A stretch of 64,000 nucleotides of DNA from Gemmatimonadetes bacterium SCN 70-22 (lineage in GTDB: Bacteria; Gemmatimonadota; Gemmatimonadetes; Gemmatimonadales; Gemmatimonadaceae): the NCBI GenBank assembly GCA_001724275.1, contig MEDZ01000019.1:1-64000 (forward strand), given 5' to 3'. Both the position numbers and the translations under genes were made by a program. Under the pieces are notes generated by a model. The model had not been told where the DNA came from and did no database searches. It worked only from the letters and a program-made list of their open reading frames with translations. Shown piece by piece: positions 51,520-60,787 of this stretch (the stretch's first letter is position 1; each line of letters starts with the position of its first letter).

Positions 51520-53067
51520 TCAGTCGTGGGCCACGGCCGTGTCATGACGATAGACCGGCTTCCCGCCCAGCCAGGTCGAGAGGACCCTGGTCTGCAGCAC
51601 GAGCTCGGGGGGGACGCGCATGATGTCCTGGTCGAGGACGACGAAGTCGGCGTACTTGCCGGCTTCCAGCGACCCCACCTCCTTCTCCATGAACGCCGAC
51701 CACGCCGCCCAGATCGTCATCGACTTCAGGGCTTCCTCGCGCGTCATCCGCTGCTCGGGAAACCACCCGCCCGCCGGCCAGTTGTTGTCGTCCTGCCGCG
51801 AGATGGCGGCGTGGAAGGAAATCAGCGGGTTCGTCTTCTCCACCGGGAGGTCGCTCCCGTTGGGAATGACGACGCCGGAATTGAGCAGCGACCGCCAGGC
51901 GTAGGCGCCCAGCAGGCGCTGCTGCCCCAGGCGGTTCCCCGCCCAGTACATGTCGCTCGTCTGGTGGCTGGCCTGCATCGAGGGGATGACCCCCAGCAGG
52001 GCGAAGCGCGGGATGTCGTCGGGGTGGATGATCTGGGCGTGCTCGACGCGGAAGCGATGGTCGGGCGTGGGGACCTCCTTCAGCGCGGCCTCGAACTCGT
52101 CGAGCACGGTGCGGTTGGCGCGGTCGCCGATGGCGTGCACGTTGACCTGGAAGCCGTTGCGCAGCGCCAGCGTGCTGACCTGCTTCACCCGCCCCGGGGG
52201 GACGAGCGCGAGGCCGGAGTTCCTGGGGTCGTCGCTGTACGGCTCGAGGAGCGCCGCCCCGCGCGAGCCTAACGCGCCGTCGGCGCTGATCTTGATCGCC
52301 TTGATCCAGAGTCGCCCCTCGTACAGGTTGGCCTGCGGGCCACGGCGCAGGTAGTGGGCAATGGTGCTGTCGTCGTTGGCGATCATGACGTAGTCGCGGA
52401 CCGAGAACTTGCCCTCGCGCGCCACTTCCTCGTAGACGTCGATCGCCTCGCGCCCGACCCCGGCGTCGTGCACGCTGGTGAGTCCCCAGCGGTTCATCTC
52501 CTGCGTCGCCGCGATGGCGGCGGCGCGCAGCTCGTCCCGGCTCGCGTCGGGGATGGCGCGCGCCACGAGTCCCTGCGCGCGATCCACGAGAACCCCGGTG
52601 GGGCTGTTGCGCGCGTCGCGCACGATCTGCCCGCCAAAGGGGTCCTTGGCGGCGGCGGTGAGCCCCGCCGCCTTCATCGCGGCGGCATTGGCGAGTGTCG
52701 CATGACCGTCGACGCGCACCAGGAAGACCGGGTGGTTCGGCACCGCGGCCGAGAGCTTCTCGTGCGTGGGGAAGCGCGTGTCGGCCCAGTCGTTCTGGTC
52801 CCAGGCACGCCCCAGGATCCACTGCCCGGGAGGGGTGGTCTTCGCGCGCTCGACGACGCGCGCGATCACCTCGTCGTACGACGTGGAGCCTCGCAGGTCC
52901 ACGGTGCGCAGCCCCTCCCCCAACCCCATCAGGTGCACATGGGCGTCGATCATCCCGGGGATCACGGTCTTCCCCTCGAGGTCGAGCACCTGGGTGTTCG
53001 CCCCCTTCATCGCGGTGATCAGGAGTGCCGGGCCGGTGGCGACGATGCGGCCGTCGCGGATGGCCAT
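51520..53067 (-). CDS. Amidohydrolase family 3 protein (YtcJ-like); N-terminus uncertain
   Basis: The 515-residue part from the ATG at 53067 is a metal-dependent amidohydrolase with DAHVHLMG (HxH metal pair), HAIGDRAN, VEHAQIIHPDD and GSDLPVEKTNPL (metal Asp). It would hydrolyse an amide or similar bond in a small compound. Upstream of 53067 the same frame continues and encodes PDLIVTNARIYTVDQNRPVVDAMAI, the missing first beta-sandwich strand (given here in short parts), preceded by a signal-peptide-like hydrophobic stretch. There is no ATG, GTG or TTG in that part, only a CTG at 53214-53212. The real start is therefore probably further upstream than 53067. Confidence 0.82.
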   Translation of the reverse strand: MAIRDGRIVATGPALLITAMKGANTQVLDLEGKTVIPGMIDAHVHLMGLGEGLRTVDLRGSTSYDEVIARVVERAKTTPPGQWILGRAWDQNDWADTRFPTHEKLSAAVPNHPVFLVRVDGHATLANAAAMKAAGLTAAAKDPFGGQIVRDARNSPTGVLVDRAQGLVARAIPDASRDELRAAAIAATQEMNRWGLTSVHDAGVGREAIDVYEEVAREGKFSVRDYVMIANDDSTIAHYLRRGPQANLYEGRLWIKAIKISADGALGSRGAALLEPYSDDPRNSGLALVPPGRVKQVSTLALRNGFQVNVHAIGDRANRTVLDEFEAALKEVPTPDHRFRVEHAQIIHPDDIPRFALLGVIPSMQASHQTSDMYWAGNRLGQQRLLGAYAWRSLLNSGVVIPNGSDLPVEKTNPLISFHAAISRQDDNNWPAGGWFPEQRMTREEALKSMTIWAAWSAFMEKEVGSLEAGKYADFVVLDQDIMRVPPELVLQTRVLSTWLGGKPVYRHDTAVAHD

Positions 53068-53233
53068 CGCATCGACGACGGGGCGGTTCTGGTCGACCGT
53101 GTAGATGCGGGCGTTGGTGACGATGAGGTCGGGGGGCTGCGCGCCGGCGTGGGGGGCCAGCAGGCAGAGCGAGGTGGCGAGGAGGGGGAGCGCGAGGCCG
53201 GCCGCTGCCGCCAGCCCCGCGCCCCGGTGACGG

Positions 53234-55423
53234 TCAGGGCTGACGGCGCCGCGCCACGAGGTACAGCGGGACGGCCACCAGGGCCACGTACATGACCATG
53301 GCGAACAGCGAGTTCTCGCCTAACGCCCCCATCGCCTCCTTCAGGTTGAACGCCCCGTCCAGGCGGCGGGCGGCGAGCGCGGCGAGGAACACCCCCATGA
53401 TCGCTCCGCCGGCGATGAGCCCCGACGAGAAGAGGACGCCGGGGCCGCTGTCGGCCTCCGGCCCCTCGCGCTCCTCGGGGGCCAGCTTGCGGTCGATGAG
53501 CCAGCGGACGATCCCCCCCATGAACATCGTCGCGGAGGTCGAGATCGGGAGGTACGCCCCCACCGCGATCGGGAGCGACGGAAGGCCGAGGATCTCCAAC
53601 GCCACGGCGAGGAAGACGCCGATCATGATGAGCCCCCACGGCAGCTTCTGCGTGAGGATGCCGTCGACCACGAGCGACATGATCTGCGACTTGGGCGAGT
53701 CGAGCTTCTCGACCTCGCGCCCGTCGGCTCCCCTGGTCTCGCGCCCACCGATCCCCGGGTCGATGAGGAAGGCGATGGCGCCGGCGTCGTCGATCAGGTA
53801 CTTCCCGGCCGGCGCGCTCCCCGTCTGCTCGTACAGGTGCCCGATGCGATACGCCTTGCCGTCGGGCCCCTTCATGGGGGACGCCTCGACGTCGCGCACG
53901 TCGACGCCGGGGAACGACCGTGCCACGATGGTGGTCTTGGCGTCGTTGAGGAAGTGGATGATTCCGCCGACGAGGATCGCCGAGGTGACCGCGCCGAAGA
54001 CCAGGCCGATCTGCTGCCGCTTGGGCGTTGCTCCCACGAGATATCCCGTCTTGAGGTCCTGCGACGTGGCGGCGGCGACGGCGGCCGAGACACACACGAC
54101 GCCGCCGATGGAGAGCGCGAGGACGCGATGCTCGATCCCGGTCCACCCCACCGCCAGGAACAAGAGGGCGGTCATGAGGACGGTGGCGACGGTCATCCCC
54201 GAGATGGGGTTCGAGCTGGCCCCGATCTGCCCGGCAACGCGGCTCGAGACGGTGGCGAACAGGAAGCCGAAGATGACGGCGAGGATCGCCCCGAACAGGT
54301 TGATCCCGATCTGTGGCAGGAGGACCATGGCGGCGATGAGCACGATGCACCCGCCGATGACGTACGACATCGGGAGGTCCTGCTCGGTGCGGCGCACGCC
54401 GGCCGATGCCGACAGCCCCTTCATGCTCCCGAGTCCGGCGGTGAGCGCCGACCAGATGGTGGGGAACGAGCGCACCAGCGAGATGATGCCGGCCATGGTG
54501 ACGGCGCCGGCACCGATGAAGAAGATGTAGTTCCCGCGGACCGCCGTCGCATCCATGTCGCGGATGAGCTGCGTGTCGTAGGGGAGGATCTTCTCGGTCG
54601 CGCTCATCCCGAAGAGCTTGATGGCGGGGATGAGGACGAAGTAGGAGAGCATCCCGCCGGCGAAGAGGTAGCCGGCGATGCGCGGACCGATGATGAAGCC
54701 GACCCCCGTGAGCTCGGGCGAGATCTCGGCGCGGATCTCGCCGAAGAGCTCGCGGGCGCCGTCGGGGCGCAGGCGTTCGAACGCCTTCCGCGGCACCTCG
54801 GCCCACAACCTCATCCCCGCGTTGAGGAACTTGTAGAGCGCCCCCAGCCCGAACCCCTGGAAGACCGTCCTGGCCTGGATGCCCCCCTTCTCGCCCGAGA
54901 TGAGGACCTCGGCGCAGGCCGTCCCCTCGGGGTACTTGAGGTTGTGGTGCTCCTTGACGATGAGCGAGCGCCGGATGGGGATGGTGAAGAGGATGCCTAA
55001 CAACGCCCCGACGAGGGCGATCGCCGCCACGTTGGTCCAGGGGAGGTTGTAGCCCATCAGGAGGATCGCCGGCAGCGTGAAGACGACCCCCGCGGCGATC
55101 GACTCACCGGCCGAGCCGGTGGTCTGCACGATGTTGTTCTGGAGGATCGACGACTCCCACCCGAACGCCTTCTGCACGTAGCGGAAGATGGTGATCGAGA
55201 GGACGGCGATGGGGATGGAGGCGCTGACGGTGAGCCCCACCTTGAGCGCGAGGTAGACCGACGACGCGGCGAAGACCAGCCCGAGGATGCACCCCAGGAT
55301 GATCGCGCCGACGGTGAGCTCGACCGGGGACTGCGACGGCGGGATGAAGGGGCGGTGCCCGTTCTCGTCCGGGGCGTCGATGTCGGTGGCGAGGGGCTCG
55401 CCTGCGGGTGCCGTGGTGGCCAT
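53234..55423 (-). CDS. OPT family oligopeptide transporter
   Basis: The 729-residue inner-membrane protein has roughly 15 predicted helices and the OPT entry ELTVGAIILGCILGLVFAASSVYLALKVGL (in parts) with KYPEGTACAEVLISGEKGG near residue 165. Bacterial OPT proteins import di-, tri- or oligopeptides with protons, or metal-chelate complexes. Here the surrounding peptidases favour peptides. The ATG at 55423 is followed by a hydrophilic 30-residue N-terminus. Its stop lies 20 bp before the CTG start candidate of the amidohydrolase, so they may share a transcript. Octamer at 53318; near-match GCCTAACA at 54994-55001. Confidence 0.93.
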   Translation of the reverse strand: MATTAPAGEPLATDIDAPDENGHRPFIPPSQSPVELTVGAIILGCILGLVFAASSVYLALKVGLTVSASIPIAVLSITIFRYVQKAFGWESSILQNNIVQTTGSAGESIAAGVVFTLPAILLMGYNLPWTNVAAIALVGALLGILFTIPIRRSLIVKEHHNLKYPEGTACAEVLISGEKGGIQARTVFQGFGLGALYKFLNAGMRLWAEVPRKAFERLRPDGARELFGEIRAEISPELTGVGFIIGPRIAGYLFAGGMLSYFVLIPAIKLFGMSATEKILPYDTQLIRDMDATAVRGNYIFFIGAGAVTMAGIISLVRSFPTIWSALTAGLGSMKGLSASAGVRRTEQDLPMSYVIGGCIVLIAAMVLLPQIGINLFGAILAVIFGFLFATVSSRVAGQIGASSNPISGMTVATVLMTALLFLAVGWTGIEHRVLALSIGGVVCVSAAVAAATSQDLKTGYLVGATPKRQQIGLVFGAVTSAILVGGIIHFLNDAKTTIVARSFPGVDVRDVEASPMKGPDGKAYRIGHLYEQTGSAPAGKYLIDDAGAIAFLIDPGIGGRETRGADGREVEKLDSPKSQIMSLVVDGILTQKLPWGLIMIGVFLAVALEILGLPSLPIAVGAYLPISTSATMFMGGIVRWLIDRKLAPEEREGPEADSGPGVLFSSGLIAGGAIMGVFLAALAARRLDGAFNLKEAMGALGENSLFAMVMYVALVAVPLYLVARRRQP

Positions 55424-55518
55424 GGTGGAGAGTCGGAGGAAAGCGGAGGGGGCGGGGTGCGCCCGCGACCATCAGTGCGAGGCCCTCTAAGCTGGGGGGT
55501 GACGGTCGCGCCGTCGAG

Positions 55519-56490
55519 TCACCCCTGCGGGGTCGCCGCCTGGCGGCGTGGGCGATGCCGGTAGCGCCGCCAGGCGGCCGCCGCGAGCCACAGGAGGGCA
55601 CCGACCGGAACCAGCGTTCCCAACGAGGCGATGCCTCCCGCGATGAACCGCACGAAGTTGCGCCACGCCTCCCGGAAGGCCTCGCCGATCACGCTCTCGC
55701 CGGGGGTGGAGCTCACCAGCGGGAGGGGCTCGTGGACGGTCACCACCAGGGTGCTCGTCGCGACGCGCGCCCGCAGGTACCGCAGGCGCCCCTCGACGCG
55801 CTCGATCTCCTCGCGCACCCGCGCCAGTTCACGCTCGACGTTGAGCACGTCCTCGAGCTTCCCGGTGCGCGTGGCGAGGAGGGCGACGAGGCGCTCCTCG
55901 AGACGGCGGCTGTTGGCGACGCGCGCCGAGAGGTCGACATACTGCTCGCCGACATCCTCGGCGGTGCTGGTGACCGTCTCCACCTTCCCGATGGGGCGGA
56001 GGCCGGCGAGCGCCTCGTCGAAGCGCGGCGCCGGGACCTTGAGCTCGATCGTGGCGCTGCGCACCTCGTGCTCGCCCGCCGAGAGCGTCGTGTTCCCCAC
56101 CCAGCCGCCTAACGATGAGGCGATGCGCTGCACCGCGGCGATGGCCGGCTCGAGAGAGTCCACCCGGACCGAGGCCACGCCGTTGCGGATCACCATCGAC
56201 GCGGCCGACGTGTCTCCCTGCCGTATCGCGGCATCGGTGGGCGGCTCCCGCCGCTCGCGTGCGAAGGGGGGCGGCAGAGGGGAGGCGACGATCGCCTTGC
56301 CGCGCGCGGCGGCGTCGGCCTGGGACAGCTCGACCGGCGCCTCCAGTGGGGGGGCGGCCGATGCGCCCGGCCCCGCGACGAACGGCGCGTCCGACGTCGC
56401 CACGGCGGGGCGCCCCTCGCCTCCGCAGGAGGTGGCGAGCAGCGCGAGCGCGAGGAGGACGGGACGGGGGAGAGGGAGGCGGCGGGACAT
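55519..56490 (-). CDS. DUF4349-type lipoprotein with coiled coil and C-terminal helix
   Basis: The 323-residue product has a lipoprotein signal (LLALALLATSCGGE), a beta-rich DUF4349-like domain (ASMVIRNGVASVRVDSLEPAIAAVQRIA and VRSATIELKVPAPRFDEALAGL, in parts), a coiled coil (about 195-245) and a C-terminal membrane helix followed by a basic tail. Function of the family is unknown; envelope stress or adhesion has been suggested for relatives. The octamer at 56107 encodes Leu-Gly. It precedes the OPT gene by about 95 bp on the same strand. Confidence 0.8.
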   Translation of the reverse strand: MSRRLPLPRPVLLALALLATSCGGEGRPAVATSDAPFVAGPGASAAPPLEAPVELSQADAAARGKAIVASPLPPPFARERREPPTDAAIRQGDTSAASMVIRNGVASVRVDSLEPAIAAVQRIASSLGGWVGNTTLSAGEHEVRSATIELKVPAPRFDEALAGLRPIGKVETVTSTAEDVGEQYVDLSARVANSRRLEERLVALLATRTGKLEDVLNVERELARVREEIERVEGRLRYLRARVATSTLVVTVHEPLPLVSSTPGESVIGEAFREAWRNFVRFIAGGIASLGTLVPVGALLWLAAAAWRRYRHRPRRQAATPQG

Positions 56491-56706
56491 GGTACGTCTC
56501 CGTGTTGGGTGGTTCGTGGCGTGATTGGCGCCGGCCGAGGGTGGCGCCCTGCCGTGGAGACGCCGGCGGTCGCGGAACTTGCACATGCGCCGCGCGCGGC
56601 TGGTTCGGCGCGGCTGGTTCGGCGCGGTGGGAAGGGCGGCCCCTTCGCCGCCGTCCGGGCGGATCCGGGGGTATTACCTTTCCGCGCTTCACCAATCGCC
56701 CCGCAT

Positions 56707-58542
56707 ATGCGCCCGCCCCTGCGCTCGTTGTGCCACGCTCTCCTCGTCCCGCTCGCCCTCGGGATCACCTCTCCCGTCGTGGCCCAGCGCGGCACCCCCC
56801 GGGGCGCCGAGGTGTCTGCCCCGGTCTCCGACCTGCGCTACGAGGTGACCTTCACGCGGGCGACGGCGGCGACGCGCTCGCTGGCGGTGACGGTGAGGTT
56901 CTCGGCCAGGGGGCGCGACCCGGTGCTCCTGTCGTTCCCGGCCTGGACCCCCGGGGCCTACGAGCTCTCGTACTTTGCCCGCAACGTCTCGTCGTTCGGC
57001 GCCACCGGCGACGGGAAGCCGCTGCACTGGGACAAGGCGGATTACGACACGTGGCGCATTGCGCCTGGCGGCGCACGCGACATCGCCGTTCGTTTCGACT
57101 TCGCCGCGGACTCGCTCGACAACGCGATGGCGTGGGCGCGGGACGACTTCGCCTTCTTCAACGGGACGAACCTCTTTCCCTATCCCGAGGGGCGCGACAC
57201 CGGCTTCGGGGCCACGGTGACGGTCGTCACCGAGCCGGGGTGGAGGGTGGCGACCGGGATGCCGTCGGCCGGCCCCCGCACCTTCTCGGCGCGCGACTAC
57301 CACGACCTCGTGGACATGCCCTTCTTCGTCGGGGCCTTCGACGTGGATTCCCAGCAGGTGCAAGGCAAGTGGGTGCGCGTGGCGTCGTATCCCGAGCGGG
57401 CGCTCGCCGGCGAGGGCCGGCGCACCTTCTGGGAGCAGGTGCAGCGCATGTTCCCGCCGATGATCGACGTCTTCGGCGAGGCGCCGTACGACACCTACGC
57501 GATCCTCGCGGTCTTCGACTCGTCGTCGGCGGGTTACAGCGCGCTCGAGCACGCCAATTCGCACCTCGGGATCTACTCGCCCTTCATCATCGGCAACACG
57601 GCGCTCCCGAGCGTCACGGCGCACGAGATCTTCCACTTGTGGAACGTCAAGCGGATGCGCCCGGCCGAGATGGTGCCGTATCGATACGACCGCGCGATGC
57701 CGACCCCCTGGCTCTGGGTGAGCGAGGGGATCACCGACTACTACGCCGACCTGGCGCTGGTGCGAGGCGGGGTGATCGATTCGTCCGGCTTCCTGGCGCT
57801 CACCAGCGGGAAGATCGGGGAGGTGCAGGAGGCGCCGCCGGTGGCGCTGGAGGACGCCTCGCTGTCCACGTGGATCCATCCCAAGGACGGCACCGGGTAC
57901 CTGTACTATCCCAAGGGGTCGCTGGCCGGCTTCATGCTCGACGTCTTCATCCGCGATGCCAGCGACAACACGGCCGGCCTCGACGACGTGATGCGCGAGG
58001 TCTACCGGAAGTCCTACAAGGCGGGGCGCGGCTTCACGGCACAGGACTGGTGGGGGGCGGTGGCGCGCGCCGCGAAGGGGAGGAGCGTGGCCGACCTCGA
58101 AGCCCGCTACATCGACGGGCGCGAGCCGTTTCCGTGGGCGACCCTGTTGCCGCTGGCGGGGCTCAGGCTCAAGGTGGACACGTTGCGCGAGCCGCGGATC
58201 GGCGTCTTCACGGCGCTGGATTCGGCGGGGCGCGTGGTGGTGACCGAGCTCACGCGCGACGGGGCGGCGGCGCAGGCCGGCGTGCAGACGGGCGACGAAC
58301 TGGTGAGCATCGGCGACATCCCGGTGACGGACGGCTTCGGGCCGCGATTCCGGGCGCGCTATGGACGCGCGGAAGGGCAGTCGATCCCGATCAAGGTGCG
58401 TCGTGACGGTCGGGACGTGACGTTGACCCTGACGGTGCGGATGGAGGTCACCACGTCGCAGCGGATCATCTTCGACCCGGCCGCGTCGGGCAAGGCCCGG
58501 CGCATTCGGCGCGGGATCATGACGGGGGCGGTCGACAAGTGA
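56707..58542 (+). CDS. M61 family metallopeptidase with PDZ domain
   Basis: The 611-residue exported enzyme has a signal peptide ending near VVAQR (residue 27), an N-terminal beta domain, and the zinc site TAHEIFHLWNVKRMRP (HEIFH near residue 307), with ligand Glu in WVSEGITDYYADL. A C-terminal PDZ domain starts near AAQAGVQTGDELVSIGD. M61 glycyl aminopeptidases remove small N-terminal residues in the periplasm. The ATG at 56707 is preferred because the upstream frame carries no signal peptide of its own. A 16-bp hairpin terminator follows. Confidence 0.93.
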   Translation: MRPPLRSLCHALLVPLALGITSPVVAQRGTPRGAEVSAPVSDLRYEVTFTRATAATRSLAVTVRFSARGRDPVLLSFPAWTPGAYELSYFARNVSSFGATGDGKPLHWDKADYDTWRIAPGGARDIAVRFDFAADSLDNAMAWARDDFAFFNGTNLFPYPEGRDTGFGATVTVVTEPGWRVATGMPSAGPRTFSARDYHDLVDMPFFVGAFDVDSQQVQGKWVRVASYPERALAGEGRRTFWEQVQRMFPPMIDVFGEAPYDTYAILAVFDSSSAGYSALEHANSHLGIYSPFIIGNTALPSVTAHEIFHLWNVKRMRPAEMVPYRYDRAMPTPWLWVSEGITDYYADLALVRGGVIDSSGFLALTSGKIGEVQEAPPVALEDASLSTWIHPKDGTGYLYYPKGSLAGFMLDVFIRDASDNTAGLDDVMREVYRKSYKAGRGFTAQDWWGAVARAAKGRSVADLEARYIDGREPFPWATLLPLAGLRLKVDTLREPRIGVFTALDSAGRVVVTELTRDGAAAQAGVQTGDELVSIGDIPVTDGFGPRFRARYGRAEGQSIPIKVRRDGRDVTLTLTVRMEVTTSQRIIFDPAASGKARRIRRGIMTGAVDK

Positions 58543-58588
58543 CGGGCAGCCGGGCATCGGCGCGTCGCCGGCCCTGCCCGGCGTGAGA

Positions 58589-58624
58589 CGCGCGTGGGGC
58601 GGCCGGCCGGCCGCCCCACGCGCG
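58589..58624. terminator. Bidirectional hairpin between M61 and S9 genes
   Basis: A 16-bp perfect GC stem around a GGCC loop (core GGGGCGGCC against GGCCGCCCC) lies between two convergent peptidase genes, 46 bp past one stop and 18 bp past the other. Confidence 0.8.
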
Positions 58625-58642
58625 CGTGTGCCCCCCCTTCCG

Positions 58643-60718
58643 TCAGCTGGTGACCTTCGGCGTCACGTACTTGCTGATCCACTGCAGGACCTCGCCATAC
58701 CAGAGGCGCGAGTTCTGCGGCTTGAGGATCCAGTGCCCCTCGTCGGGATAGAGCACGAGGCGCGACGGGACGCCCTGGCGCTGCAGGGCGGAGAAGAGGG
58801 CGACCCCCTCGTAGTACGGCACCCGGAAATCCTGCTCGCCATGCAGCACGAGCATCGGGGTCTTGAAGTGCTGCGCCGAGAGGTGCGGTGACCAGCGCCG
58901 GTACTGCTCGTCCATGGCCTTCTTCTGCCAGAAGGGGCCCCCCATTTCCCACTCCGTGAACCAGAGCTCCTCGGTGGCGCCGTACATGTTCTCGAGGTTG
59001 AAGATCCCGGCGTGCGAGACGAGGGCCTTGAAGCGGTCGGTGTGGCCGGCGATCCAGTTGACCATGTAGCCGCCGAACGACCCGCCGGCAGCCGCAACGC
59101 GGGAGCCATCCATCCACGGGTTGCGCGCCAGCGCGGCGTCGAGCCCCTGCATCAGGTCCTCGTACACCTTGCCTCCCCAGTCGCGGCTGACGCCGTCGAC
59201 GAAGGCCTGGCCGTAGCCGGTGGAGCCGCGGGGATTGATGGCGATGACCGCCGCGCCGATCGAGCCGAACAGCTGGAAGTTCCAGCGCCCCCCCCAGTTG
59301 TCGAGCCACGCCCCCTGCGGCCCGCCGTGGATCAGGAAGACGACCGGGTACTTCCGCGCCGGGTCGAAGTTGGGCGGCTTGACGATGAAGCCGTGGACCG
59401 AGTCGCCGCGCGCCCCCCGGAACCAGAAGTCCTCGGCCGGCGGGAGCGAGAGGGCGGCGAGCGCGGCGTCGTTCTCGGTGGTGAGCTGCCGCTCCGTCCC
59501 CACCGGCTCGCGCGTCCCGGGAATCTCGGTGCGCACGTACACCTCGGCGGGACGGTGGACCGCATCCCGCACCCACGCCAGCGTGCGCCCGTCGCGCGAC
59601 AGGGTGAAGCCGACGTTGTTGTGGGCGGTGATCTCCGCGTGCGGAGGGGCGGCCGCGCTTCCGTCAGGGGCAAGGGCGATGCGGAACAACTTGTCGCGCC
59701 CCTGGTCGCCGGTGCCCACGTACAGGCTGCTCCCGTCGGGGCGGAAGAAGTACGACTCCGCGTTGCGATCCCACGCCGGGGCCACTTCGCGCGCGGCGCG
59801 GGCGCGCCGGTCGAAGAGCATCAGCCGCCAGCGGTCGGACTCGAAGCCGGCCCGCTGCTGCGCGGCATAGGCGATGAAGCGACCGTCGGGGGAGTAGACC
59901 GGGTTCTGGTCGGCGCCCCGGTTGGCGGCGGTGATGACCGTCGGCGCCCCGCCTTGCACCGGCACCGTGTACACGTTGACGTCGGTCGACCACGCCTCCT
60001 CGCGCCCCGCGTCCTTGGCCGTGTAGGCCACCTCGCGCCCATCCGGCGAGAAGCTGTACCCCTCGCTCCCGCCGAAGGGCGGGACCGGGACGTCGTAGCG
60101 CGCGCCGGCGGTCAGGTCGCGCAGCCCGCTGCCGTCAGGGGCAACCACCCACAGGTGCGAGCGCATCCCCTCGTCCCACGACGTCCAGTGCCGGTAGAGC
60201 AGCTGGTCGGCGATGTGCGCCTTGACCTTGCTCTCCTCGCGCGCCCTGGCGCGCGCCGCGTTGCAGGCGTCGTCGGCGCAGTCGGGGTAGACGCTCGAGG
60301 TGAAGGCGATGCGGTCCCCGGTGGGAGCCCACACCGGTCCGCTGGCGCCGCCGTGCAACGAGGTGAGGCGCCGCACCCCCGAGCCGTCGACGTTGGCGAT
60401 CCAGAGCTGTCCCTGCGCCGTGTAGGCCACCCGGCTCCCGTCGGGAGACCACCGGGCCTCGGTGGCCTGCACCGAATCGTTGGGCCAGCGGCGCGGGGCG
60501 CCTCCCGCCGTGGCGATGAGGTAGGTGGCCGGGATCCGCCGGTTGGCGTCGACGTCCGTGGTGCGCACCGTGTACAGCACCTGGCGCCCGTCGGGGGCGA
60601 GCTGCGCGTCGGAGACCGCCCGCAAGCGCGCGAAGTCGTCCCACGACATGGGGCGCCGAGCCTGGGCCGCGAGGGAGTGGGCGCAGGCGAGCAGGAGCAG
60701 GAGTGTGTACCTCACCAT
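58643..60718 (-). CDS. Secreted S9 family serine peptidase
   Basis: The 691-residue product resembles the S9 enzyme at 7657 in build: signal peptide (YTLLLLLACAHSLAAQA), beta-propeller with repeated WSPDG/FSPDG, and alpha/beta-hydrolase domain with AAGGSFGGYMVNW (Ser near 547), Asp in LHGEQDFRVP (near 627) and His in YPDEGHWILKPQ (near 660). It should act on peptides of limited length, such as dipeptides or acyl-peptides. The ATG at 60718 is two codons inside a GTG start and is preferred for the signal peptide. The M24 gene upstream ends 69 bp earlier, so the two are likely one unit. Confidence 0.93.
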   Translation of the reverse strand: MVRYTLLLLLACAHSLAAQARRPMSWDDFARLRAVSDAQLAPDGRQVLYTVRTTDVDANRRIPATYLIATAGGAPRRWPNDSVQATEARWSPDGSRVAYTAQGQLWIANVDGSGVRRLTSLHGGASGPVWAPTGDRIAFTSSVYPDCADDACNAARARAREESKVKAHIADQLLYRHWTSWDEGMRSHLWVVAPDGSGLRDLTAGARYDVPVPPFGGSEGYSFSPDGREVAYTAKDAGREEAWSTDVNVYTVPVQGGAPTVITAANRGADQNPVYSPDGRFIAYAAQQRAGFESDRWRLMLFDRRARAAREVAPAWDRNAESYFFRPDGSSLYVGTGDQGRDKLFRIALAPDGSAAAPPHAEITAHNNVGFTLSRDGRTLAWVRDAVHRPAEVYVRTEIPGTREPVGTERQLTTENDAALAALSLPPAEDFWFRGARGDSVHGFIVKPPNFDPARKYPVVFLIHGGPQGAWLDNWGGRWNFQLFGSIGAAVIAINPRGSTGYGQAFVDGVSRDWGGKVYEDLMQGLDAALARNPWMDGSRVAAAGGSFGGYMVNWIAGHTDRFKALVSHAGIFNLENMYGATEELWFTEWEMGGPFWQKKAMDEQYRRWSPHLSAQHFKTPMLVLHGEQDFRVPYYEGVALFSALQRQGVPSRLVLYPDEGHWILKPQNSRLWYGEVLQWISKYVTPKVTS

Positions 60719-60787
60719 GGTCACCGGGTGGAGGGATGGGGGGATCGGCGTTCGCGCCGCACGCGCCGCCCCCGGCGTTGCGGGGCG

